Translations under genes and position numbers: made by a program
Assembly: GCA_017412605.1 (NCBI GenBank)
Contig: JAFPWY010000012.1
Location: 124,001-188,000, forward strand
Source of the DNA: Fibrobacter sp.
GTDB taxonomy: Bacteria; Fibrobacterota; Fibrobacteria; Fibrobacterales; Fibrobacteraceae
Length of the DNA: 64,000 nt
Direction: 5' to 3'
Notes under the pieces: generated by a model
Seen by the model: the letters and a program-made list of their open reading frames with translations, nothing else
Told to the model about the DNA's origin: nothing
Databases searched by the model: none
In this document: piece by piece, positions 25,995-35,008 of the stretch
Numbering within the stretch: position 1 is the first letter of the stretch
Layout: each line of letters starts with the position of its first letter

Positions 25995-27827
25995 ATGTCT
26001 AACTATATAAAAACAAATATTCTTTGCTTGGGCTTGTTATGTGCCCTTTCATTGATCGCGTGCACGGAGACTTCCGAAAATGCACAAAATTACGGAACGA
26101 CCGAAGAAAAGAATGCCTTCTGGGATGAAGCGTCGAATCTTAAGGCTTGGAATGTCATGGAGGGTTCCGAAATTAAGCTGGAAGCGAACAAAAAGACCTT
26201 GTCGGGTCGAGTATCCTTCGAGAAATCAGGAAATGATAGCAGTCGTGCCGGAATTGTCTCTGACGTTTCCAACACGGATGGTTCTCCAACCGATCTTTCT
26301 TTGGATAATGACGGCTTGTGCATTGTGTACCAGTCCGACTTTATCGTGGAAGTTCGCCTTGATACGGCAGACTATGCCAGTTCTTCTGTGGACAAGGATT
26401 TGCCTTTTGTTCGCCTGAGTGAAAAGGATTTGGTGACCGGAAGTCATTGCGTATCTTGGATGGATTTCAAGATGAAAAATTCGGATGACGTAGATGGATC
26501 TATGTATGTCAAGAATGTGCGTTCTGTGCAGTTGGTCTTTGTGGGCAAGTCGGGTTCATCGGGTAACTTTGACATTCAGCGGCTGACTCCTTATGTTCGC
26601 TCGGATTTGTGGTTTGGTAAATTATCGGCTGCTCAAGTAGAGACCGGTTTTGCTAAAGGCGATGAAGGAACTTCTGGCGAGATGATCTTCATTGAAGATT
26701 CTTCTCAAGCCTATATTGATTGGAAATATGACATATTTGACATCGACCCCGATATGCCGCCTTACTCCGAAATAGATGCCAATATTGTATTCAGTGACTC
26801 CAATTCCAATCCGGATGTCGGTTTTGAATTCCTTGTTGCGGGTAAAACAACTAAAAACGACCAAGACTTTATTTACACGGCGGACGTGTCTGATTTGTGG
26901 ATGGGTATGTGTCTTGAATATAAATCGCAAATGGATATTGTAATGGAACTTGTTCCTGGGGATTCTTTGACAGGAACCCTTGAAAATAACGTCAAGACAA
27001 TGACTTTTGCGAAAAATAATAGTCAGGAAAATACTTGTATTGAATTCGCCGAGATCTTTTCGGGTTCCGATAGTGAAATCCTGAAGCATCTGGCAAAGAT
27101 CCGCGTTCTGTTCGCGAAGGAAAACAGGGCTGGTACGAGTTTATATCTTAGGCGGATCAGTGCTTTGGTGCCGGAAAATCTTTCTGTTAAGAAATATGGC
27201 GAATACAGAGAAGTAATACCTACGGATTCTTCTGAATATAAGTCTGGAAAAAGTTTTTTGTGGAATGGTGCCGTTGATGGAGCTCATGTGAATCTCGGCA
27301 TTGCAAATGCTCCTTCTGGAGGAATTTGGACAAATGCTCCTGAGCAACCTGATATGTTTCTTTACTTGTTCCCCGATGACGTGGTGGCCGATGATGAGGG
27401 AAATTTCATACCGTCCTTGGTTAGCAAGTATCATGGCATCACACTTAATATGAAAGGTGGAACAACGACGAGATGTCCTGATATCGATTGTTATGGGACT
27501 ATAGGTTTTAATACTGTTAGTTCAAATTTGGAACCGGCTGATATCAGCGCATGGGATGGCTTCTGCATACATTATCGTACTGGTAATAAAATTATAATTG
27601 TCATTTTTACAGACGTTTCTGAAAAAAAATACTGGACTGCTGATGTTGAATATTCCGATGATATGGTATGGGGTAAAGTATCTTGGGATGCTTTCAAAAA
27701 TAACGATAAAAAATCGAATGAAAAAATTGAGGATGCTTTAGGGAAGATTACTAAGATTCTGTTGCTTCCTTATAAAGGAAAAACTTTCGTCGACAAGTTC
27801 GGTTCCTACGACCAATGCGGTGATTAA
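25995..27827 (+). CDS. Large lipoprotein with three jelly-roll-like repeats
   Basis: AGGAGG precedes the ATG. The signal peptide MSNYIKTNILCLGLLCALSLIAC has a lipobox. Three diverged ~170-200-aa modules are visible (approx. residues 35-205, 205-395, 410-600). Each contains an LCIVY/MCLEY/FCIHY-like strand followed by CVSW/CIEF/VSWDAF and a late VQLVFVGK/IRVLFAKE/ILLLPYKG strand, a pattern like CBM11-type beta-sandwiches. The gene is visibly more AT-rich than its neighbours. It is the partner of the upstream TIGR02147 gene; function unknown. Confidence 0.7.
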   Translation: MSNYIKTNILCLGLLCALSLIACTETSENAQNYGTTEEKNAFWDEASNLKAWNVMEGSEIKLEANKKTLSGRVSFEKSGNDSSRAGIVSDVSNTDGSPTDLSLDNDGLCIVYQSDFIVEVRLDTADYASSSVDKDLPFVRLSEKDLVTGSHCVSWMDFKMKNSDDVDGSMYVKNVRSVQLVFVGKSGSSGNFDIQRLTPYVRSDLWFGKLSAAQVETGFAKGDEGTSGEMIFIEDSSQAYIDWKYDIFDIDPDMPPYSEIDANIVFSDSNSNPDVGFEFLVAGKTTKNDQDFIYTADVSDLWMGMCLEYKSQMDIVMELVPGDSLTGTLENNVKTMTFAKNNSQENTCIEFAEIFSGSDSEILKHLAKIRVLFAKENRAGTSLYLRRISALVPENLSVKKYGEYREVIPTDSSEYKSGKSFLWNGAVDGAHVNLGIANAPSGGIWTNAPEQPDMFLYLFPDDVVADDEGNFIPSLVSKYHGITLNMKGGTTTRCPDIDCYGTIGFNTVSSNLEPADISAWDGFCIHYRTGNKIIIVIFTDVSEKKYWTADVEYSDDMVWGKVSWDAFKNNDKKSNEKIEDALGKITKILLLPYKGKTFVDKFGSYDQCGD

Positions 27828-27852
27828 TAAACTTTGAGGGTTGTTGAATGAG

Positions 27853-27881
27853 AAAAAGCCACGAGAAATCGTGGCTTTTTT
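27853..27881. terminator. Bidirectional terminator
   Basis: AAAAAGCCACGA-GAAA-TCGTGGCTTTTT, perfect stem with A/T runs both sides, between the convergent lipoprotein genes. Confidence 0.9.
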
Positions 27882-27900
27882 GTGCTATACGAAATAAGGA

Positions 27901-29904
27901 TTACTTGTAGTACACGCAGTTCGTGGTGCTGCTTCCGAAGCATTGTTTCTGCATGCCGTCGACGCTGCTCACGGCGGCGGGCTGGCCTACGTTCGAGACC
28001 ATCTTGCTGCCGTTGAATGTCGGCTTGAAGGTGATTTCGGAGGTGCCGTAGTAGTTCTCGGAGGTGAAGGTCACGCTGTACTGCGTGCCCTCTTCGGAGT
28101 TGTTCGTGCCGAAGCCGAGCATCTTGCCGCCCTTGATATTTGTCTCGCCGTTGGAATCGACCATGCCGCCCATGCCGCCGTTCATGCGGCATTCGATGAT
28201 GACGACTCCTCCGGTCATGTCGATATCGCCGTTGCTGTCCATGCCGTCGGTGTCGCCCGTGCCCACATAGAGGTAGTGGAAGCCGCCGGTAACCTTGATC
28301 TTGCTGCCGTCGCTGCCGAAACCGAAGCCGCCACCGCCGCCCGGGCGTCCGCCGTTGTTCCCGCCGGTGCTGCTCGATGCGTTCGCTCCGGCCGCATTCC
28401 AGGCATCGTTCGTGGTGACCACGCTCGTGACGCCGCCCTCGAAGTTCATATAGGCCGCTTCCATGCCCTCGTAGGCCATGGTGACTTCGACGGTGCCGCC
28501 CTTGATGGTCAACGTCTGTTCGGCGTGGATGCCGTCGTCGTCGGACTTGACAGTCGCGAAACCGCCGGTGATGGTGAGGTCACCGTCGCTGTGGATGCCG
28601 TCGTCACGGCTGTTGATTTCGATTTTGCCTGCCTCGATGACGATGTTCGAGTCTGCCTTGAAGCCCTTCATGCTGGAGTCGGGGGAGCAGGAGTTGCCTT
28701 CCATGCCAAATCCCATGCCGCCGCCCGGGCGTCCGCCCTGGCCGCCGGTGCTGTTGCCGAGGCATGTCTGGCCGCCGCCCGCCGTAATCTTGATGGTCGG
28801 TTCGTCGGTGGTTTCGCCCTTGGTGATAAGCACGGTGTTGTTCGCGCTGATGCCGTCGTAGCCCGCCGTGATGGTGATGGTGCCGCCGGCAATCTTGACG
28901 TTGCCCTTGCCCTGCGCGAGCGCTGCGGCGTCATCTTCGTCGCTCTTGATGCCGTCGCCCTTGGCCGCGTTCACGATGATGGTGCCGCCGTTGATGGTGA
29001 GCGAGGCTTTACCCTTGATGCCGCAGTTTGCCGCCGTTACGTTCAGGGAGCCGGTGCTTTTCTTGATCTTGAGGTCGTTGCTCGTGTGGATGCCGTTGTT
29101 GTAGTTTGCCTTGACGGTGAGGCTTCCGCTGCCCTTGATGCTCAAGTCGTCTTTTGCATAGATGGCGGCCTTCGTCGTATCTGTTCCGCTGTTGCCCGTG
29201 TACGTCTTGGAGCGCGTCGCGCCGTCCTCGACGGAGTTCGTGGTGCCCTTGACCAGGTGGAGTTCGGCCTTTTCGGCATTTTGCACGTAGATGGGCGCGT
29301 CGCTGCTCTTGAGCGAAACCCCGTTCAAGAACAGGTCGACCTTGCCGGTGTCGGTCGCCGCGGTGTTCACGATGACCTGGTAGTCGCTCGCTGTGCCCGT
29401 GAGGTAGTAGTTACCGGAGCACTTGACGGTGACGACTCCGGCCGCCTTCTCGAGGCATCCGTTATCGTTGGTGATGGTGACGTCGGTGCCGCTGAAAGTA
29501 AGGGTTGTCTCGGAACCATCGAGATTCACGTTGTCGTCTTCTTCGTTGTCGTCGGTGTTTCCGCCAGGCTGGGGGTGGATTTCCGGCGTGGTCTGGGATG
29601 CAGAACTAGTTGTGCTGGGGTCTGTATTTGTGGCCTGAGCCGAGGAGTCGGGCTTTTTTCCTGTGCTGTCGGGCTGTGAACCTGAACTGGTCGGGCTTGT
29701 GGCTTGCATCTTGTCTTCGGCTGAAGATTTGGAAGTGTCCTGCTGAGTGCCGGAGGAGTCCGTTGTCGCTCCGCTTGAAATTTCGATAGCGGTGTCGTCG
29801 TCTTGGAGGGCAGATTCTTGCGGTGATACGCTGGAGGAACTGTCGCTACAGGCAATGATGAATACGGATGCGATACCGAATGGGATAGTCTTGAGAATAC
29901 TCAT
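27901..29904 (-). CDS. Cthe_2159-type beta-helix carbohydrate-binding lipoprotein (paralogue)
   Basis: Lipoprotein signal MSILKTIPFGIASVFIIAC, then a long Ser/Thr/Pro/Gln linker (~20-130). The beta-helix (~130-667) has the same rungs as the 2214-4208 protein (for example SDDDGIHAEQTLTIKGGTVE, SRDDGIHSDGDLTITGG). It also shares LHLVKGTTN and AIYAKDDLSIKGSG. Gly-rich loops (GGNNGGRPGGGGGFGFG) interrupt the helix. It is probably surface-exposed and plant-glycan binding. The C-terminus NCVYYK parallels VYMYK in the paralogue. No clear Shine-Dalgarno precedes the ATG. Confidence 0.8.
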   Translation of the reverse strand: MSILKTIPFGIASVFIIACSDSSSSVSPQESALQDDDTAIEISSGATTDSSGTQQDTSKSSAEDKMQATSPTSSGSQPDSTGKKPDSSAQATNTDPSTTSSASQTTPEIHPQPGGNTDDNEEDDNVNLDGSETTLTFSGTDVTITNDNGCLEKAAGVVTVKCSGNYYLTGTASDYQVIVNTAATDTGKVDLFLNGVSLKSSDAPIYVQNAEKAELHLVKGTTNSVEDGATRSKTYTGNSGTDTTKAAIYAKDDLSIKGSGSLTVKANYNNGIHTSNDLKIKKSTGSLNVTAANCGIKGKASLTINGGTIIVNAAKGDGIKSDEDDAAALAQGKGNVKIAGGTITITAGYDGISANNTVLITKGETTDEPTIKITAGGGQTCLGNSTGGQGGRPGGGMGFGMEGNSCSPDSSMKGFKADSNIVIEAGKIEINSRDDGIHSDGDLTITGGFATVKSDDDGIHAEQTLTIKGGTVEVTMAYEGMEAAYMNFEGGVTSVVTTNDAWNAAGANASSSTGGNNGGRPGGGGGFGFGSDGSKIKVTGGFHYLYVGTGDTDGMDSNGDIDMTGGVVIIECRMNGGMGGMVDSNGETNIKGGKMLGFGTNNSEEGTQYSVTFTSENYYGTSEITFKPTFNGSKMVSNVGQPAAVSSVDGMQKQCFGSSTTNCVYYK

Positions 29905-30051
29905 GTTTTAACCAACCAATAAGTGTGCTTGTTTCTTCAGAAAATAAGTTTTTCCCTATAACAGCCATATGGGCGAAAAAAATTTTTTTACACCCGATGT
30001 GAAGGATTTCACGGGTTTTTGATTGGTTTTTGGGCGGAATGGGGGCTTTGG

Positions 30052-31485
30052 TTACATTTTTTTGATGAAACGGAGGGCTTTCTGGATGGCCGCCTGGGCT
30101 CCAGCCTTGCCGTAGGGGGCGCGGAAGAACCGGATGACGTCGAATCCCCACTGTTTCATCACGTTCCTTTCGTGGCTGAACGTCTTGAAGCCGTAAAAGC
30201 CGTGGTAATTGCCGATGCCGCTATTGCCGACACCGCCGAACGGGACCGACAAGTTCTCTATCTGGATGACGCAGTTGTTGACGCAAGTGGAGCCTGCCGT
30301 GGTCTGTGCGATGATGGACCGGATTGCCTTAGGTGACTTGCCGAAGATGTAGAGTGCGAGGGGCTTGGGGTTGTCTTGCACGTAGTGGATGGCTTCTTCG
30401 GGCGAATTGTAGGCGAGAATCGGGAGGATTGGGCCGAATATTTCGCCGGACATCACCTTCATCTGGGGCGTTATATCCTTGAGTACGGTGGGGGCCACGT
30501 AGCGTTCGCCGATGTCGCACTTTCCACCGATGGCGACGGCGGCGCCTTTTCCCACGGCGTCGTAGATAAGGTCCTGGAGTTTTTCGGTTGCCCGTTTATC
30601 GATAATCCTTGCGAAGTCCTTGTTCTTTTTGCGGTCTTCCTCGGTTTCGCCATACATGGCCTTGATGCTGTTGGCAATCTCGTTGGCTAGGGAATCGACC
30701 TTGTTGCTGGCGCAGAGAACGTAATCCGGGGCAATGCAGGTCTGTCCCGCATTGATTAGCTTGCCCCATGCGATTTTTGGGGCGGCGTCCTTTATGTCGG
30801 CATCGTCAAGGACAATAGCCGGAGATTTCCCGCCCAGTTCAAGTGTGAGCCCGGCGTGGATCTTTTGACTCATTTCACCGACGTGCGCACCGACTTCTGG
30901 GCTGCCGGTAAAGAAAACGTGGTCGAAGGGAAGGCGCAGGAGAATGTCTCCGGCGATGGCTCCGGACGCCTCGATGATGGCGATTTCGTCCCTTTCGAAC
31001 AGGGACTCGAAAAGCGATGCGAGGAATGCGCTCACGTTGGGCGTCTTGTTGCTCGGCTTTGCGATGATGACGTTTCCGGCGGCGATGGCCGATACTATCG
31101 GGGATACGCAAAGCAACAGGGGATAGTTCCACGGGGCCATGATGAGCACGCGGCCCTTGGGCTCGAATCTGGAGTAGCTGCGCGTTGTCGGCAGGATGAG
31201 GGTACGCTTGGCGGGCTTGTCCTTCATCCATTTCTTGAGGTGTCTTGTGGCGTAGTCTATCTCTTCGATGGCGGGGAGGAGTTCAGTCGTCCAGGCTTCG
31301 AAACGGCTCTTGTGAAAATCTTTCCAGATGGCGTCAAAAAATTCTTCTTTCCGTTTTACGAGGGCCTTGCGGAGTCGCTTGAGCTTGGCAATTCGTTCGC
31401 CGGAGGATGTGGCGGCAATAGCCCAGCGTTTTTGACCCTGGTTTTCAAAAAGGGCGTTAATTTGTCTTAAATCGATGGATTGCAT
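30052..31485 (-). CDS. Aldehyde dehydrogenase (ALDH3-like)
   Basis: NAD(P)-dependent oxidation of an aldehyde to an acid. The 477-aa length and motifs fit class 3: LIMAPWNYPLLLCVSPIVSA (~115), FTGSPEVGAHVGE (~185), TLELGGKSPAIV with the general-base Glu (~208) and NAGQTCIAPDYVLC with the nucleophile Cys (~242). The C-terminus has VPFGGVGNSGIGNYHGFYGF, typical of ALDH3. The substrate is unknown, probably medium or long aliphatic aldehydes. Divergent from the gamma-carbonic anhydrase-like gene. Confidence 0.9.
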   Translation of the reverse strand: MQSIDLRQINALFENQGQKRWAIAATSSGERIAKLKRLRKALVKRKEEFFDAIWKDFHKSRFEAWTTELLPAIEEIDYATRHLKKWMKDKPAKRTLILPTTRSYSRFEPKGRVLIMAPWNYPLLLCVSPIVSAIAAGNVIIAKPSNKTPNVSAFLASLFESLFERDEIAIIEASGAIAGDILLRLPFDHVFFTGSPEVGAHVGEMSQKIHAGLTLELGGKSPAIVLDDADIKDAAPKIAWGKLINAGQTCIAPDYVLCASNKVDSLANEIANSIKAMYGETEEDRKKNKDFARIIDKRATEKLQDLIYDAVGKGAAVAIGGKCDIGERYVAPTVLKDITPQMKVMSGEIFGPILPILAYNSPEEAIHYVQDNPKPLALYIFGKSPKAIRSIIAQTTAGSTCVNNCVIQIENLSVPFGGVGNSGIGNYHGFYGFKTFSHERNVMKQWGFDVIRFFRAPYGKAGAQAAIQKALRFIKKM

Positions 31486-31540
31486 GGCAGTTGTGGTGGT
31501 GGAGATATTGTTAAAGTAGCATTATTTTGGGAAAGGGAAC

Positions 31541-31569
31541 TTATTGTTTGCTTCTTTTTTTTGTACATT
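31541..31569 (+). promoter_or_regulatory. Promoter directly abutting the gamma-carbonic anhydrase-like gene
   Basis: -35 TTATTG (31541-31546), 17-bp spacer, -10 TACATT (31564-31569), only 6 nt before the ATG at 31576; no Shine-Dalgarno. Confidence 0.5.
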
Positions 31570-31575
31570 AGAAAT

Positions 31576-32091
31576 ATGTCTTCATTAATCGATTATAAAG
31601 GAAAAACGCCCAAGATTGGGGAACGTGTCTTTATCGCCGAAGGGGCGAGAATTATCGGCGATGTGGAAATCGGCGATGATTCCTCCGTGTTCTACAATGC
31701 GGTCCTTAGGGCCGACCTTGCCGAGATCCGCGTTGGCAAGCGTTCCAACATCCAGGACAATGTGACGGTTCACCTTTCTACGAATGTCGGTGTTTACATC
31801 GGCGATGACGTGATTGTCGGTCACAACGCCGTGCTGCACGCCTGCAAGGTGGATGACCGCGTGCTTGTTGGCATGGGGGCTATCATCATGGATGGTGCGC
31901 ATATCCAGCCGGACAGCATTGTCGGTGCCGGTGCCTTGGTCACGCAAGACAAGGAATTCCCGGCGCGTTCCCTGATTGTCGGATCTCCGGCACATGTCGT
32001 GCGCGAACTTTCGGAAACCGAAATCCGCAAGGCCCACGAGAACGCTTCCCATTATCTTGAAATTAAGGATGCTTTGTTGAAGGCTCGGTGA
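31576..32091 (+). CDS. Gamma-carbonic anhydrase family protein (YrdA-like hexapeptide protein)
   Basis: The start at 31576 (MSSLIDYKGKTP) removes an unnatural 32-residue extension. The 171-aa protein is a left-handed beta-helix of hexapeptide repeats (VEIGDDSSVFYNAVLRAD). Three His that would bind metal are present, in VTVHLSTN and VGHNAVLHAC. It may hydrate CO2, or be an acyltransferase-like relative of unknown role. A -10-like TACATT ends 6 nt before the ATG, which suggests a leaderless mRNA. The lipid kinase gene follows on the same strand. Confidence 0.85.
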   Translation: MSSLIDYKGKTPKIGERVFIAEGARIIGDVEIGDDSSVFYNAVLRADLAEIRVGKRSNIQDNVTVHLSTNVGVYIGDDVIVGHNAVLHACKVDDRVLVGMGAIIMDGAHIQPDSIVGAGALVTQDKEFPARSLIVGSPAHVVRELSETEIRKAHENASHYLEIKDALLKAR

Positions 32092-32115
32092 AATTTCTTA
32101 TTTTTGAAAGAAGAT

Positions 32116-33078
32116 ATGTATAAGTTTGTTTTTCTCATCAATCCGATAAGCGGCGGCGGCCAAGGGAAGGTCATCTACAAGTTCCTTCCCGAGATCATGG
32201 AGTCCATGAATCACAAGGACTCCGAGTGGAAGGCCGAATTTACCGACAAGGACCGGATGGAAGAACAGACCCGTGAGGCTCTGGCCAGTACGGAAACGTT
32301 GATTGCCGTTGGCGGCGACGGTACTGTATCGGCAGTTCTTTCCACGATGCTTTTGAGCGGCTTTGCGAGCAAGGTGAAGATTGGTCTTATCCCGCTTGGG
32401 ACGGGTAATGACCTTGCCCGAGTGCTGCACCTGTACAAGCCTTTTGTCGACCGGGGGCTCCTGTTCCTGGTCCGCAGGCTGCTTCTTGCCAAGCCCCGTC
32501 CGTTCGACCTGTGGCAGGTGAACGGAAAACTGGCCATGGCGAATTATTTCTCCGGCGGCATTGATGCCCGTATCGCTCACGATTTCAACCAGGACCGTGC
32601 GACGGGTGTCATCGCCTCGAATTCTGTGTTTTTGAACAAACTGCATTATGTGCGTCGTTTCTTTGCCGATAGGTCTTACCATCTCAAGACGACCAAGGTC
32701 CACTATGTGGACGATGCAGGAACTGCCAAGACCGTGGATATTTCCGGTAACCGCACAGTTATCATTGGCAATATCCCGAGTTACGCCAGCGGCAGCAATC
32801 CGTTCTTCGGTTCCGACATGGCCGATGGGCTGCTTGACCTAGTCGTTGTGCCCAATATGTTCAACTTTCTTTCATCTATTGCCTTGGGCACCGTTCCCGT
32901 TGTTGGTTACCTCTTCAAGAAGTTTGTCCTGAAGTCTATCAAGGTGCAGTCCATCCAGATAGACCTCGATTCCCAGGAATTTTTACAGCTTGATGGGGAA
33001 GACGTGAGTGGAAAACTCGGTGACCGCATCGTCATCAAGTATGCAAGCCAGGTGCAGATGCTTTCGTTGGGGGCTTGA
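32116..33078 (+). CDS. Diacylglycerol kinase family lipid kinase (YegS/DagK-like)
   Basis: It phosphorylates a lipid such as diacylglycerol at the inner membrane. The start is taken at ATG 32116 (MYKFVFLINPISGGGQGK) rather than the TTG 12 nt earlier. Motifs: NPISGGG (~9-15), LIAVGGDGTVSAVL (~61-74) and GLIPLGTGNDLARVL (~91-105), all of the DAGK catalytic domain; the C-terminal beta-sandwich ends in LDGEDVSGKLGDRIVIK. TATTTTTG at 32099-32106 is a possible -10. The stop overlaps lpxD by one base, so it heads the envelope block. Confidence 0.85.
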   Translation: MYKFVFLINPISGGGQGKVIYKFLPEIMESMNHKDSEWKAEFTDKDRMEEQTREALASTETLIAVGGDGTVSAVLSTMLLSGFASKVKIGLIPLGTGNDLARVLHLYKPFVDRGLLFLVRRLLLAKPRPFDLWQVNGKLAMANYFSGGIDARIAHDFNQDRATGVIASNSVFLNKLHYVRRFFADRSYHLKTTKVHYVDDAGTAKTVDISGNRTVIIGNIPSYASGSNPFFGSDMADGLLDLVVVPNMFNFLSSIALGTVPVVGYLFKKFVLKSIKVQSIQIDLDSQEFLQLDGEDVSGKLGDRIVIKYASQVQMLSLGA

Positions 33079-34106
33079 TGCACCCGGTAAGGCTTTCCGA
33101 GATACTTTCTTTTGTTGACCGTCTTGAAGGGACTGCTTATGCGCAGGATGCCGCTTCGCGTTCTGTCGATTTTGAACTTACGGGGTTTGCTCCGGTTGGA
33201 TCGGCGGGCGGGGGCGATGTTTCTTTTTGGACCGGCGATGCTACCGTCGAGACGGGGCTTGCCGGGAATGCTGGCGGCGTGAGCGTTGCGAACCTTGAAT
33301 CGATTCGTGCCGGGTTGCTGTTCGTTCCGCCTGCCGATGCGACCGGTGCCGATTTCGTATCCAGGTTCCCGAACGTGAAGTACGCCTGCGCCGTGGAAAA
33401 TCCCTACCATGCCATGGTCCAGTTCCTGAACAATTTTGCTGCTGCCGAATCCGTGGGCGAGGCTTTTATTCCCGCGTCTGCCAGGGTACACCCGAGCGCA
33501 GTCGTCGAGGGCCGCCTGGGCGAGAATGTGATTGTCGGGCCGGGATGTGTGGTGATGGGCGGCTCTGAGATTGGAGACGGCTGCGCGCTGGAAGCCAACG
33601 TGACTGTCTACTCGCACGTGAAAGTCGGCAAGGGATGCGTGTTCCAGGCCGGTTCCGTCATTGGCAGTCGCGGGTTCGGATTTTACGGGTACAGGGGCCG
33701 CAAGATGATGGTCCCGCACCTCGCTGGCGTCGTTATCGGCGATGGCTGCAGCTTCGGTGCCAACTGTGTTGTTGCTGCGGGATTCCTCTCGCCGACGGTC
33801 ATCGGCGACAATTGCCATTTTGATTCTTTTGTACAGGTCGCCCACAATTGCACGTTGGGTAACAACATCTTCATGGCGTCGCAGTCGGGCTTGGCCGGCT
33901 CCGTCGTGGTCGAAGACGACGTGGAACTTGCCGGTGGGGCGCAGTCCGCCGGGCACTTGACGATTGGGAAGGGCGCCAAGGTGGCGGCCAAGGCCGGTAT
34001 CACCAAGAGCATCCCCGCGAATGCCGTGTACGCCGGATTTCCTGCCGAGGATATCGCCGTGTGGAGGCGTTCCGTGGTCCGCTTGCGTCAGATGGGGAAG
34101 AAGTGA
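33078..34106 (+). CDS. lpxD: UDP-3-O-acylglucosamine N-acyltransferase
   Basis: Third step of lipid A synthesis: transfers a 3-hydroxyacyl chain from ACP to the 2-amino group of UDP-3-O-acylglucosamine. The 342-aa protein has the N-terminal uridine-binding domain and, from residue ~130, a hexapeptide beta-helix (HPSAVVEGRLGENVIVGPGC). It carries the typical GSVIGSRGFGFYGYRG, the catalytic-His region QVAHNCTLGNN and SGLAGSVVVEDDVELAGGAQ. Start and stop overlap the adjacent genes by one base each (TGATG), so it is tightly coupled to the lipid kinase and lpxC. Confidence 0.92.
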   Translation: MHPVRLSEILSFVDRLEGTAYAQDAASRSVDFELTGFAPVGSAGGGDVSFWTGDATVETGLAGNAGGVSVANLESIRAGLLFVPPADATGADFVSRFPNVKYACAVENPYHAMVQFLNNFAAAESVGEAFIPASARVHPSAVVEGRLGENVIVGPGCVVMGGSEIGDGCALEANVTVYSHVKVGKGCVFQAGSVIGSRGFGFYGYRGRKMMVPHLAGVVIGDGCSFGANCVVAAGFLSPTVIGDNCHFDSFVQVAHNCTLGNNIFMASQSGLAGSVVVEDDVELAGGAQSAGHLTIGKGAKVAAKAGITKSIPANAVYAGFPAEDIAVWRRSVVRLRQMGKK

Positions 34107-35008
34107 TGGGCAAGGGAAATGGCAATAAGGATCGCCGGGTGCAATTCGCGTCCCCCTCGCTCAGCTATCGTTCCACCTCCGTCGAGGTGACGCTCCGCGA
34201 TGCGAGCGTGACAAGCGCACCGGGCGTGAACTGGTATGTAGATGGACATCCGTTTTACAGCACTTCCGCGCACAAACTTTATGGAGAATTGCTCCATTCC
34301 GTGAGCCGGACGACAATCTATGAACTTGATGACGGCTTAGGCAGTGCCGGAAAGCTCCGCCTTTGTTCGCCGGAGCATCTTGCTCCCGTTTTCTTGATGT
34401 GGCCGGGACGCATTTTCGACGTGAACCTGTTGAATGCCGAGGAACCCGAGGTCCCGATGATGGACGGCAGTGCATTGCCGTTCTTTAGCCGACTGCGTCG
34501 TGAGGCGGGCGTGCCGCAGGAACTTTCTTTTTACGACGCTCCGGTGCGTGCGGAGTGGGAACTGTCCCGCCCCGGCGAGACTGCGTACGGATGCGTTCGC
34601 ATCGCGCCTTCGGAAGCATTCGAGGTGGATTACCGGCTGACGTCAGTCGATTCCGCCGTCTCGGTGGCGATCTATTCTGCCGAGGACCTTTTCGCCGAAT
34701 TCATGGCGCGCACGTTCATTACCGAAAAAGATTACAGGGAGGCCCGTGCGGCGGGGCTCCTGGCCGGTGTCGACGAAACCTGCGGCCTTTTGCTGCAGGA
34801 CGGCTCTGCAAACAAGAATTTGTACCGCGTGGACGAGGAACCGGCGAGGCACAAGGTGCTTGACCTGCTCGGCGACATCGCGTTCGTCTGCCCCTCGCTT
34901 CCCAGGATACGTATCGAAATTTTAAACGGAGGCCATGTGGCCCATCACCAAATAGTAAGGAGGTTGTTACCTTATGTCGCTCTTAGAAACCCTTCGCAAG
35001 TCGGATAA
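34106..35008 (+). CDS. lpxC: UDP-3-O-acyl-N-acetylglucosamine deacetylase
   Basis: First committed, zinc-dependent step of lipid A synthesis. The start at 34106 overlaps the lpxD stop. Motifs: CSPEHLAPVF with the zinc-binding His and neighbouring Glu (~90), MMDGSALPFF (~127), ARHKVLDLLGDIAFV with the H-x3-D ligand pair (~250), and GGHVAHHQIVRRLL (~278). At 300 aa it is the usual LpxC size. Its last 35 bp overlap fabZ in another frame, which recalls the LpxC-FabZ fusion of Bacteroidota. Confidence 0.9.
   Translation: MGKGNGNKDRRVQFASPSLSYRSTSVEVTLRDASVTSAPGVNWYVDGHPFYSTSAHKLYGELLHSVSRTTIYELDDGLGSAGKLRLCSPEHLAPVFLMWPGRIFDVNLLNAEEPEVPMMDGSALPFFSRLRREAGVPQELSFYDAPVRAEWELSRPGETAYGCVRIAPSEAFEVDYRLTSVDSAVSVAIYSAEDLFAEFMARTFITEKDYREARAAGLLAGVDETCGLLLQDGSANKNLYRVDEEPARHKVLDLLGDIAFVCPSLPRIRIEILNGGHVAHHQIVRRLLPYVALRNPSQVG

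Noticed and set aside
27943-29679. 578-codon plus-strand open frame antisense to the beta-helix lipoprotein
   Set aside because: Mirror of repeated GG-x-D-D-G codons; no signal peptide or domain, while the minus strand has a signal peptide and repeats.
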